Part shown: positions 52,173 to 59,602 of the stretch, one piece after another
Numbering within the stretch: position 1 is the stretch's first letter
Layout: each line of letters opens with the position of its first letter
Source of the DNA: Maricaulis sp047308265
GTDB lineage: Bacteria; Pseudomonadota; Alphaproteobacteria; Caulobacterales; Maricaulaceae
NCBI RefSeq assembly: GCF_047308265.1
Contig: NZ_JBKQWY010000010.1
Location: 179,719 to 243,718, forward strand
Length of the DNA: 64,000 nucleotides
Reading direction: 5' to 3'
Made by a program: the position numbers and the translations under genes
Notes under the pieces: generated by a model
Told to the model about the DNA's origin: nothing
The model's database searches: none
What the model saw: the letters and a program-made list of their open reading frames with translations, nothing else

Positions 52173-53261
52173 GTGAGCTATCCCGCAAATCTGCTGTCTC
52201 TTACGAGATTACGCTTCTTTGCTGCACTATGGGTCGTGTTTTATCATTGGCGCGCTCCTTGGGACTTTGACGTCGACGCGACCACGCAATTGCTGGCGAT
52301 GGGCCGATTTGGAGTAGACCTATTCTTTATCCTGTCCGGCTTTGTGCTCGCTCATGTATACCTACGAGCGCGAGAAGAGGGGCGGTTCAATTTCGCCCGG
52401 TTTTTGGTCGCCCGCTTTGCCAGGATCTGGCCATTGCATATTGCGGTGATCTTGTTTCTTCTTCTCGTCTGGTTCGTCGCCGCGGCACTTGAGGTGCCTT
52501 TCGAAGCTGATCGGTTCGCCGTGGCTGACCTGCCTGCCAATATTTTGATGATCCATGCGTGGGGGTTCGCTCCCGATCTCAGCTGGAATGGACCGTCATG
52601 GTCGATCAGCGCCGAATGGTTCGCTTATCTGACCTTTCCGGCTTACCTGATGACAGCTCTGGGCTTGAAGCATCGCCCTTGGCTCCTGCTCGGCATCGCC
52701 GCCGTTCTTTTTTTTGCACTGGACCAGCTTCACCTGCGCCTTTTTTCCGAGACGTTGCCGATGGCAACAGAGCGCTTCGGCGTGATTCGGATAATCCCAG
52801 AATTCTTGATTGGGATTGGCCTTTATCGTCTGGGACAAGCATATGTTTTGCCCCGTCCAGTCGCCCGATATGCGTTCATAGGAGTTCTGGCGGTTTATCT
52901 TTTGGCCGCACACTTCGCTTGGGATGATCGAGTGATCGCGCTGCTCGGCGCGCCGATAATTTTCCTTCTTGCGGAGCTCGACCGGCACAAAGGCGAAACG
53001 CGAACCGGTGCGATGAGCTATCTCGGGGACATCTCCTACAGTGTTTATATGATCCACGTTCCGTTTTTCATGGTCGGGTTCAATCTGTTGCAGGACGTCT
53101 TGGGAGTGGTCGACCAGACAGTATCTTGGCCAGTGCTGCTGATGATGTTGGTGGTGATGATCGGCGTCTCGGCGGGCACGTATGAGTGGATCGAGCGACC
53201 TGCGCGTACTCGTTTGCGCGCGTGGGGTGAAGCCTTGATCAGCCGGCCGCGCAGGCCTTGA
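52173..53261 (+). CDS. Acyltransferase 3 family membrane protein
   Basis: A 362-residue protein with about ten TM helices. It begins NLLSLTRLRFFAALWVVFYHW, with the conserved His of the acyltransferase-3 family, then GRFGVDLFFILSGFVLAH and RFLVARFARIWPLH. Family members O-acylate sugars, lipids or peptidoglycan; the substrate here is unknown. The GTG at 52173 is one base after the DUF2231 stop; an ATG at 52125 would overlap that gene widely and add no family sequence. It looks AT-richer than its neighbours. Confidence 0.82.
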   Translation: MSYPANLLSLTRLRFFAALWVVFYHWRAPWDFDVDATTQLLAMGRFGVDLFFILSGFVLAHVYLRAREEGRFNFARFLVARFARIWPLHIAVILFLLLVWFVAAALEVPFEADRFAVADLPANILMIHAWGFAPDLSWNGPSWSISAEWFAYLTFPAYLMTALGLKHRPWLLLGIAAVLFFALDQLHLRLFSETLPMATERFGVIRIIPEFLIGIGLYRLGQAYVLPRPVARYAFIGVLAVYLLAAHFAWDDRVIALLGAPIIFLLAELDRHKGETRTGAMSYLGDISYSVYMIHVPFFMVGFNLLQDVLGVVDQTVSWPVLLMMLVVMIGVSAGTYEWIERPARTRLRAWGEALISRPRRP

Positions 53262-53281
53262 TAACGATTTGAGAGGGTGAA

Positions 53282-53731
53282 ATGGCTTGGATCAGATACG
53301 GAATGACCGGAGCTGCGACCGCATTCGTGATGACGGCGCCCGTTCTCTCGGATGATGCCGCGGACATTGCCGCTGTTCTCGAGAGTTATTCGGGCGCGCT
53401 GTCCGAGGAGAATGTTCAAGAGGCGGAACGCTGGGTTCTGCCCGACGGAGCCGACTTCACGATTTTCGAAGGCAGCGGCAGCGATGTCGGCTGGGCCGAA
53501 TATCGAGACCATCATCTGGCGCCCGAATTTGGGGCCGAGCATGTCACATTCCATGTCTACGACTGGTCCGGTTACTCGGTGAATGCGGACCGGAACCTGG
53601 CCTATGCCACATTCGATATCCGCATGGAGTACGAGGTCCGAGGCGAGCCGCGCGAGCGCGATGCTCACGGAACGGCTATACTTGTGCGGACTGGTGCGGG
53701 ATGGCGCATCAAGCATCTCCATACGTCCTGA
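53282..53731 (+). CDS. Secreted NTF2/SnoaL-like protein
   Basis: A 149-residue protein with a signal peptide (YGMTGAATAFVMTAPVLS) and an NTF2-like fold of the DUF4440/SnoaL kind (DIAAVLESYSGALSEENVQEAERWVLPDGADFTIFEG; AHGTAILVRTGAGWRIKHLHTS). GAGAGGG precedes the start. Role unknown; such proteins occur in copper-resistance islands. It lies between the acyltransferase and the sigma-factor trio. Confidence 0.72.
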   Translation: MAWIRYGMTGAATAFVMTAPVLSDDAADIAAVLESYSGALSEENVQEAERWVLPDGADFTIFEGSGSDVGWAEYRDHHLAPEFGAEHVTFHVYDWSGYSVNADRNLAYATFDIRMEYEVRGEPRERDAHGTAILVRTGAGWRIKHLHTS

Positions 53732-53742
53732 CGGAGTCACTC

Positions 53743-54048
53743 ATGTCTGACGAGCATCTCGAGCGTCTTCTCGGCGCGCTGAAATCCGACGAAACCAGTG
53801 TCGATATGGCTGAATTCCAGTCCGCTGTCTGGGCGCGTATCGACAGCGATGACACGCGTTCAGCTGCGGGAGCGACATTGGGCCGGGCGCTCGCCCTGCG
53901 GGCGGTGCCAGCCGTAGTGGCCCTGGTTGTTGGAGGCGCTCTGGGCGCCGGCGCCATGGGTCACTCCGAGCCCGATCTCCTCGCAGTCTTCGACGAGGAT
54001 GCCGGGTGGTCTTTCTCGGCACTCGTCGATGAGGGAGGAGTGCGATGA
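53743..54048 (+). CDS. Anti-sigma-like single-TM protein (CnrY-like position)
   Basis: A 101-residue protein: a ~50-residue cytoplasmic N-terminus (LERLLGALKSDETSVDMAEFQSAVWARID), one TM helix (AVPAVVALVVGGALGAGAMG) and a short periplasmic tail. This topology, and its place before a periplasmic sensor and an ECF sigma gene, match CnrY, which sequesters CnrH. Direct sequence similarity is weak, so the role rests on context. The ATG at 53743 has GGAG upstream. Its stop overlaps the sensor gene (ATGA). Confidence 0.65.
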   Translation: MSDEHLERLLGALKSDETSVDMAEFQSAVWARIDSDDTRSAAGATLGRALALRAVPAVVALVVGGALGAGAMGHSEPDLLAVFDEDAGWSFSALVDEGGVR

Positions 54049-54479
54049 TCTGGCGGGCAGGGATACTGGCGACAGCCTTGGGTCTGACGAGCGGATTTGC
54101 CGGGGTATGGCTTGGCATGAATGTACTGGGTCACCATGACGGTGCTTCTGCCAGCCTGCATGCGATCATCCATGATGAACTGGCCCTGGACCGGGAGCAG
54201 GAAACCGCGATCGAGGCACTGGAGGCGAGTTTTGCGGCCCAGCGGGTCGGATATGAGCAGCAAGTGAGCGACGCCCGGCGCGCGATCGGTCGGGCCTTGT
54301 TGGCCGACCGTGAAATGACTGATGACGTCGCCGAGGCTGCCGAGACATTTCACGATGTGATGGGGGATCTGCAGATGGCCACGCTCCACCACATCATGGC
54401 GATGCGCGAGGTCATGACCGAGCAGCAGCGCGCAGAATTTGATGCCCGTCTGGCTGACGCCTTTGATGTCGAGGAATGA
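54045..54479 (+). CDS. Periplasmic heavy-metal sensor (CnrX/ZraP-like)
   Basis: A 144-residue protein with an N-terminal membrane anchor (AGILATALGLTSGFAGVWLGM) and a periplasmic helical domain. The SLHAIIHDELALDREQETAI motif resembles the His-x4-His metal site of CnrX, and LHHIMAMREVMTEQQRAEFD resembles its C-terminal HxxxMRxxLT segment. It should sense periplasmic metal and free the sigma factor from the anti-sigma protein. It overlaps the gene before (ATGA) and the sigma gene after. Confidence 0.8.
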   Translation: MIWRAGILATALGLTSGFAGVWLGMNVLGHHDGASASLHAIIHDELALDREQETAIEALEASFAAQRVGYEQQVSDARRAIGRALLADREMTDDVAEAAETFHDVMGDLQMATLHHIMAMREVMTEQQRAEFDARLADAFDVEE

Positions 54480-55041
54480 GGCTGACGGATCCGCACTCGA
54501 TCCGACCGACGAACAACTTGCGATACGCGCCAGGGACGGTGATGCACAGGCGTTCAACCGGCTGATGCAGCGCCATGCGCCAAGACTGGTGCAGTTTCTC
54601 GGGCGGCAGGTGGGCAGCCGTGCCGACGCGGAGGATGTGGCTCAGAACACGTTTATCGCCATCCACCGCAATCTTGCTCGCTACGACCCCTCGCGGTCCT
54701 TTGTCACCTGGATGTTCTTTATCGCCCGCAACAAGGCGCGGGATCATCACCGCAGGCGAGCGGTCATGAACTGGATCGGCCTCGAGGACAGAGAGGCGTT
54801 GCTTCCGGCCGAAACGCCTGATCCAGAACAGGTCACAGGGGACAAGGCGGAGCTTGCCAGAGCTGGAGCAGTGTTGAAAACGCTGCCGGAAGGCTTGCGA
54901 ACACCGCTCTTGCTGTCGGCTGTTGAAGGACTGTCACTGGCCGAGATCGGGGCGGTGATGGGGATCTCATCGAAGGCGGCAGAAGTGCGTGTCTATCGCG
55001 CCCGCAAGCGGTTGAAGGAATTGTTTGCCCGTGAAGGCTAG
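54466..55041 (+). CDS. ECF sigma factor (CnrH-like)
   Basis: A 191-residue sigma-70 family protein. Region 2 is FNRLMQRHAPRLVQFLGRQ ... AEDVAQNTFIAIHRNLARYD with FVTWMFFIARNKARDHHRRR. Region 4 is LPEGLRTPLLLSAVEGLSLAEIGAVMGISSKAAEVRVYRARKRL. The ATG at 54466 overlaps the sensor gene end by 14 bases, so it is coupled to it. It likely directs transcription of part of this island when metal is sensed. Target promoters were not identified. Confidence 0.88.
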   Translation: MSRNEADGSALDPTDEQLAIRARDGDAQAFNRLMQRHAPRLVQFLGRQVGSRADAEDVAQNTFIAIHRNLARYDPSRSFVTWMFFIARNKARDHHRRRAVMNWIGLEDREALLPAETPDPEQVTGDKAELARAGAVLKTLPEGLRTPLLLSAVEGLSLAEIGAVMGISSKAAEVRVYRARKRLKELFAREG

Positions 55042-55107
55042 ATGCTGTTCAGGGGTAGATCTTGTCGGGAAGAACGCGATGATAGTCGGGACTTTGAGGG
55101 GGAAAGC

Positions 55108-55833
55108 ATGACGGCGCTGCTACGCTGGACCATCCGTATACACAAGTGGCTCGCGCTGATCGTTGGCATCCAGATCGTACTCTGGATTGCGGGCGGTGTA
55201 GTCATGAGTGTCATCCCGATCGAACAGGTCCGGGGCGAGCACAATATTGCCGAACGCGAAGAGCTTCTCATCGATCCGGGGGAGCTGATCAGCCCCGCCG
55301 ATGCAGCGCGGGCCCTGGAGCTCGATGCCGGCGTGGCCGAGATTCGCCTGCAGGCCTGGCAGGGACAGCCTGTGTACAACGTCTATCGCCCTGACTGGTC
55401 CAGTTCCCTGGTGGATGCGCGAACGGGTGAGGTGATCACACCGATTTCCCGCGAACGCGCTATCGAGATCGCGTTGGCGGATTATGCGGGAACGCCCGAA
55501 ATCGCTGCTGTCGAGTTTTTCGAGGAGCCGACCTGGGAATATCGCAGGCCCGGATCAGCCTGGCGCATCAGTTTTGCGGACGGTGAAGGAACCCGGATCT
55601 ATGTCTCGCCGGATACTGGCCTTGTCATGGCGCGGCGCAATGATGACTGGCGCTTTTTCGACTTCTTCTGGATGCTCCACATCATGGATTATCAGGAGCG
55701 TGAGAACTTCAACAATCCGCTCCTGATCACGGCTTCGATGTTCGCGTTGTTCACCGTGCTGGCCGGCCTGTTGTTACTGGTGCTGCGCCTTCAGCGCCTC
55801 GTTCGAATGGAATTGGCCAAACGGCGGTCGTGA
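55108..55833 (+). CDS. PepSY-domain membrane protein
   Basis: A 241-residue inner-membrane protein. N-terminal TM (RIHKWLALIVGIQIVLWIAGGVVMSVIP), periplasmic part with PepSY-like repeats (SPADAARALELDAGVAEIRLQAWQGQPVYNV; RERAIEIALADYAG), and C-terminal TM (LLITASMFALFTVLAGLLLLVLRL). Similar proteins are found with siderophore or metal reductases. GAGGGGGAAAG precedes the ATG at 55108. It lies 66 bp after the sigma gene on the same strand. Confidence 0.78.
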   Translation: MTALLRWTIRIHKWLALIVGIQIVLWIAGGVVMSVIPIEQVRGEHNIAEREELLIDPGELISPADAARALELDAGVAEIRLQAWQGQPVYNVYRPDWSSSLVDARTGEVITPISRERAIEIALADYAGTPEIAAVEFFEEPTWEYRRPGSAWRISFADGEGTRIYVSPDTGLVMARRNDDWRFFDFFWMLHIMDYQERENFNNPLLITASMFALFTVLAGLLLLVLRLQRLVRMELAKRRS

Positions 55834-55986
55834 CCAGTCTCATTTGAGGGGGGCGGCCCATACCCGCGTATCTGTAACAGGATCGCATCGGGAGGGCGCC
55901 CCATCACCAGTTGGAAAACTATCGGTTCGGCTTTTACCAGCCGGCACAATCGCCTGACACCGATCAGGCTGGCGCTCGCATCGGCC

Positions 55987-56985
55987 GTGCTCGTGGAACA
56001 CGCGATCATCGTCACACAGGGGCCGCTCCCGCCGCCACCGCTGGCGATCCATGGCTGGTCGCTCAGCTATGCGGCCGTGAATGCATTCTTCATCCTGAGT
56101 GGCTTTCTGATTGCTGACAGTCTGGAGCGCCGTTCAGATGTCGCGCAATTCATTGCGGCCCGTGCATTGCGCCTCTGGCCGGCCTTGCTGGTGCTATCCT
56201 TTGCGGCCGTATTCATCATTGGGCCCATCGTCACATCGCTGTCGGTTGGAGAGTATTTTCAATCACCCCAAACCTGGATGTTTCCGGTCAATGTGCTCGG
56301 GTTTCTCGACACGACGCAGGGGCCAGCGGGCATATTCTCCACACACCCGTGGGCCGGAGAGTTTTCCGCGACCTTGTGGACATTGCGGTATGAGGTGATT
56401 GCCTATGCCGCGGCGGCGTTACTGTTCTTCTCGCCCTTGCCCTGGGGGCGATATGCCAGCCTGGCCTGGTTCGGGCTGGCGACACTGGCTTACCTGTTTG
56501 TCAGCCTGTTCTGGTCTGACGCGCCCGCCTTGATATCCAGCGCAGCGCGCCTGTCGTCCGCATTCACTTTGGGCATGGTCGTACACGCCTGGCGTGATCG
56601 CGTGCACATCCTGCCCTGGCCGATGCTGCTGGCGATCCCGGTCTGGCTGGTCCTCGGCGAACAGGCAATGGCCGAAGTCTTCATGAACATTGCCCTGGCC
56701 TCTGGCCTGTTCGCGGTCGCCTTTGTCGCACTGGACCGGTGGCCCACGGGTGCCGACCTGTCTGACTGGTCCTACGGGATCTATATCTGGCACTATCCGA
56801 TCATGCAGATCGTTTTGTTTCTGGACCCGCAGGCGGATCCGGTGAAGGTCGGGTTGATCACAGTGCCGGTGACCTGTCTGGTGTCTGCCATGTCCTGGAG
56901 TCTGGTCGAGAAGCCAAGCCTCGGCTTGAAGCAGCAACTGGGTCGGCAGCTCGAGCGGATCGGGCGCGGTCACTCACCGCATTAG
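55987..56985 (+). CDS. Acyltransferase 3 family protein, start codon unclear
   Basis: A protein of at least 332 residues with about ten TM helices and the family features VEHAIIV (conserved His), NAFFILSGFLIADS, RALRLWPALLVL, and a TLWTLRYEVIAYA segment. The GTG at 55987 is the first normal start, but clear family sequence (NRLTPIRLALASAV) continues in frame upstream to about 55903. There GGGAGGG precedes an ATC, not ATG, and no ATG, GTG or TTG exists back to the stop at 55831. Either a rare start is used or the gene is damaged. Substrate unknown. Confidence 0.7.
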   Translation: MLVEHAIIVTQGPLPPPPLAIHGWSLSYAAVNAFFILSGFLIADSLERRSDVAQFIAARALRLWPALLVLSFAAVFIIGPIVTSLSVGEYFQSPQTWMFPVNVLGFLDTTQGPAGIFSTHPWAGEFSATLWTLRYEVIAYAAAALLFFSPLPWGRYASLAWFGLATLAYLFVSLFWSDAPALISSAARLSSAFTLGMVVHAWRDRVHILPWPMLLAIPVWLVLGEQAMAEVFMNIALASGLFAVAFVALDRWPTGADLSDWSYGIYIWHYPIMQIVLFLDPQADPVKVGLITVPVTCLVSAMSWSLVEKPSLGLKQQLGRQLERIGRGHSPH

Positions 56986-56994
56986 GGGGAACAC

Positions 56995-57810
56995 ATGCAG
57001 AAATTCATGAAACAGCGATCAGTTTTGGCGCGCAGCGCTGTGCTGGGTGTCACAGCGAGTGTCCTCGCGACGCTCGTCGCCGGTGGAGCGTTGGCGCACA
57101 AGACGTTTCTCGCGTCACCGCAGGCCGTCTGGCCAGCCGGGCAAGCCGTCACCATCGCCATGACCAGCGCGTTGGAATATCCCGATATGGAATCGCCTCT
57201 CGCCCAGGAGCGTGTCGCCATCGCGACCGCCCGGATCGGTACAACCGCAATCAACGCGTTTGATTTCAGTGAAACCGAGACATCCCTGGATATCCGGTTT
57301 CGGCCTGTAGCGACCGGGTATGGCGTGCTGGCCGTCGTTACACACCCCCGGTCAGGCGAAATCCCGCCGGAGAGCGTGGATGTCTATTTCGAGGAAATTG
57401 ATGCCGACCCGCAGGTCCAGGCGGCGTTTCATGCGTTGACCGGTTCACCTGCCCTGATGCGCAGCTACTCCAAGCTGACAAAGACCTTCTTCTGTGTGGA
57501 AGCGTGTGAGGGTCATGCTGCAGCATGGCGTGAGCCGCTCGAAATCCCTCTGGAATTTGTCGTGTCAGGCGATGTGGAAGGTCGTTTCGCGTTGTATCAG
57601 GACGGACAACCGCTGGCGGGTCACCGGGTCACAATCCATACTCCGGACGGTCAGTATTCTGATGCCCATACAGATGATGCCGGCGAATTCTCGGTCGCAG
57701 CGGACATTAGTGGCGAAGTCCTGCTGTCAGCCGTCTGGATCGATCTGCCGGAGAGCCCGGATGGAATCTATCACAGCGACCAGGCGACTTTGACGGTACG
57801 CCTCGACTGA
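56995..57810 (+). CDS. Secreted DUF4198-domain protein
   Basis: A 271-residue protein with a signal peptide (SAVLGVTASVLATLVAGGALA) directly followed by HKTFLASPQAVWPAGQAVTI, the DUF4198 start. The domain resembles NikM/CbiK-type periplasmic metal-uptake partners. A C-terminal carboxypeptidase-regulatory-like beta domain follows (LYQDGQPLAGHRVTIHTPDGQY). It probably binds metal in the periplasm. GGGGGAA precedes the ATG. A strong terminator follows. Confidence 0.8.
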   Translation: MQKFMKQRSVLARSAVLGVTASVLATLVAGGALAHKTFLASPQAVWPAGQAVTIAMTSALEYPDMESPLAQERVAIATARIGTTAINAFDFSETETSLDIRFRPVATGYGVLAVVTHPRSGEIPPESVDVYFEEIDADPQVQAAFHALTGSPALMRSYSKLTKTFFCVEACEGHAAAWREPLEIPLEFVVSGDVEGRFALYQDGQPLAGHRVTIHTPDGQYSDAHTDDAGEFSVAADISGEVLLSAVWIDLPESPDGIYHSDQATLTVRLD

Positions 57811-57815
57811 CAGGG

Positions 57816-57838
57816 AAGGGCCGGACGCACCGGCCCTT
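57816..57838. terminator. Bidirectional terminator between DUF4198 and CusF-like genes
   Basis: Perfect 9-bp arms AAGGGCCGG and CCGGCCCTT around ACGCA, between convergent genes. The A/T ends give a short U-tract on either strand. Confidence 0.8.
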
Positions 57839-57853
57839 ATCGTCTTTGGTCGA

Positions 57854-58183
57854 TCAGCTGTCGCGCGCTTCAGCGGCAATGATTTCATAACCCTCATCGC
57901 CACTGACGACGGTGATCGTCAGGGCCGCGCCGGGTTGAAACAGGTCGAAGTCCACGTTGTCTGCAACACTGAAGCGCATCATCATGGCACCCATGCCCAG
58001 TTCTGTCAGGGCGTCGTGTCGCACCACGGCGGCACGGTTTTCGGCATCAACTGCCCGGACATCCGCTGCAACGGTGGAGCTGACCTGGGACTCAGTCTGA
58101 TGATGATCGCCATGGTGACCATGATGATCGTGGTGGTCAGCCGGCGCCGACAACAACAGGGCAGAAGCAACAAAAATAGACAT
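57854..58183 (-). CDS. Small secreted CusF-like copper-binding protein
   Basis: A 109-residue protein with a short hydrophobic leader (MSIFVASALLLSAP), a His-rich run (DHHDHHGHHGDHH) and a CusF-like OB fold (VDAENRAAVVRHDALTELGMGAMMMRFSV). The His and Met ligands are kept, but the CusF Trp is replaced (LGMGAMMMRF). It probably carries Cu(I)/Ag(I) to the RND pump in the periplasm. It is the last gene before the right island end and is transcribed inward. Confidence 0.75.
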   Translation of the reverse strand: MSIFVASALLLSAPADHHDHHGHHGDHHQTESQVSSTVAADVRAVDAENRAAVVRHDALTELGMGAMMMRFSVADNVDFDLFQPGAALTITVVSGDEGYEIIAAEARDS

Positions 58184-58372
58184 GGGTCCTCTCGGTGGGT
58201 TGGCCTGTCCTACGTATACGCGATCAGCATGAAATCCACTCGCGCCGCCAGCAGAAAATTATCAACCCTGTGTCGCCCGGTTCTCGTGGCTGGGTGTTTC
58301 GCGTGCCTTCTTTGGGTCGAGCTGCGTGGTCCTTAGCGGAAATTCAGAGACCTTATCGCCCCCGTCTGGCAC

Positions 58373-58410
58373 CACCGCCATTCTTTTTCCTGAAATCACA
58401 AAGCGTGCCC
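58373..58410 (+). repeat. Island right attachment-like repeat (attR candidate)
   Basis: 38 nt matching 14249-14286 at 35 positions: CACCGCCA, then the TTTCCTGAAATCACAA core, then GCGTGCCC. It lies in the 284-bp gap between the CusF-like gene and the TPR gene. No other gene is seen in this gap. Confidence 0.7.
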
Positions 58411-58467
58411 AGGACCCGTGTCCGACGAACAGGCTAACGCATTTTCACCTCAGGCCGATACCACCGA

Positions 58468-59589
58468 TCAAGACTTTGCGCCCAGGCGGACAATCGCAGA
58501 CAGCAGGGTTTCACCATCGGGTGTGACGGGGGTCGTCAAGGCTGTTTCAAGAATGGCCTGCGCGCGGTCTTCATGCCCGTCCAGCGCGTTGATCATGGCC
58601 GATCCCAAGGCCACAGAAAAGCTTTGCGGATCCAACCGTCCTCCGGTGCGGATCAACTGCCGTGCATCCTCACTTCGGCCTTGCGCAAGCGCAACTACAC
58701 CCAGCGAGCCATGGGTCTCCCCGAAATTATGGTCCAGCGCCAAGGCTGTCTCGAAACGAGCGCGGGCCGTGGTGAGATCTCCGGCAATCAGATGCGCCCA
58801 ACCCGCGGCAACCCATGACCCGATATGCCGGTCGAAGATCTCGGCCCCGCGATCAATATCGCGGATCGCCTGGTCATAATCACCGGACAAAAGAGCAGCC
58901 ATGCCCCGTCCCAGCAAAGCCCGGGGGGCCCGGGGCTGAACGGACAGCACGTCCTCGAACCGGGCACGTGCGTCGTCCACATCCTGCCTGCCCAGCGCCA
59001 GGGTACCGAGCGTGGTCAGGGCGTCGGGATGCGGACCGGCCATCAAGGCGCTGGCCCGTGCCAATTCCAGGTGCTCGGTATCCATGGCCAGTACCGAGAC
59101 AATCGCGTTCAGACCGGGATGATCCGGGTGACGCTCAAGGCTGTCCGTGGCAATGGCGATGGCCGCATCATAATCGCCTGATGTATGTAGCAATTGCACC
59201 TTGAGGGCGGCCGCCTGAGGAATCTGGGCTGTTACCTGTGCGGTGAGCAGGGCATCAGCCCCATCCAGATCGGCCAGATGGGTCCGCACCCAAGCCAGAT
59301 TGAACCGGACGGCCGGATTGTCCGGCACCTGGTCTATGACCGCCTGAAAAAGAGCGGCCGCTGCCGGGTATTCACCGCGCGCCAGAGCCAGCTGCCCCTG
59401 CAGATCCATAAGCTCAAGCGGCAAAGCCTCGCCCGCCAAGCCGACGAAGGCCTGTTCCGCGTGGTCCAGCTGCCCCTCCTGCAAGGCAAGCCGCACGGTG
59501 TCTGCGACAAGGTTTGCATTGGCTGGATCCGTTTCGAGGTAGGAGAGAAACCGCAATAATTGTTCACTGGGCGTGGTTTGCAGGGTCAT
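58468..59589 (-). CDS. TPR-repeat protein downstream of flhA
   Basis: A 373-residue soluble protein made of about nine TPR-like helix pairs (ALARGEYPAAAALFQAVIDQVPDNPAVRFNLAWVRTHL; ALLSGDYDQAIRDIDRGAEIFDRHIGSWVAAGWAHLIAGD). There is no signal peptide. The ATG at 59589 is 13 bp after the flhA stop, so it is the last gene of the flagellar operon. It may be a scaffold or chaperone for flagellar assembly (inference from context). No known flagellar name fits with certainty. Confidence 0.8.
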   Translation of the reverse strand: MTLQTTPSEQLLRFLSYLETDPANANLVADTVRLALQEGQLDHAEQAFVGLAGEALPLELMDLQGQLALARGEYPAAAALFQAVIDQVPDNPAVRFNLAWVRTHLADLDGADALLTAQVTAQIPQAAALKVQLLHTSGDYDAAIAIATDSLERHPDHPGLNAIVSVLAMDTEHLELARASALMAGPHPDALTTLGTLALGRQDVDDARARFEDVLSVQPRAPRALLGRGMAALLSGDYDQAIRDIDRGAEIFDRHIGSWVAAGWAHLIAGDLTTARARFETALALDHNFGETHGSLGVVALAQGRSEDARQLIRTGGRLDPQSFSVALGSAMINALDGHEDRAQAILETALTTPVTPDGETLLSAIVRLGAKS

Positions 59590-59602
59590 GGTCTTAACTC
59601 GA

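Larger units (their letters stand above)
14249..58410. mobile_element. Putative 44-kb genomic island at tRNA-Ser
   Basis: The limits are set by a 38-nt imperfect direct repeat (35/38) at 14249-14286 and 58373-58410. The left copy begins in the last bases of the tRNA gene. A large serine recombinase gene sits next to the left end, reading toward the tRNA. The content is accessory: recombinase module, candidate defence operon, insertion sequence and metal-resistance clusters. Housekeeping genes flank both sides. The boundary call is inferred from repeat and content; no empty site was compared. Confidence 0.7.

Noticed and set aside
58230..58336. Possible 35-residue membrane peptide near the right island end
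   Set aside because: No ribosome binding site and no recognised family. A short hydrophobic frame by chance is likelier.
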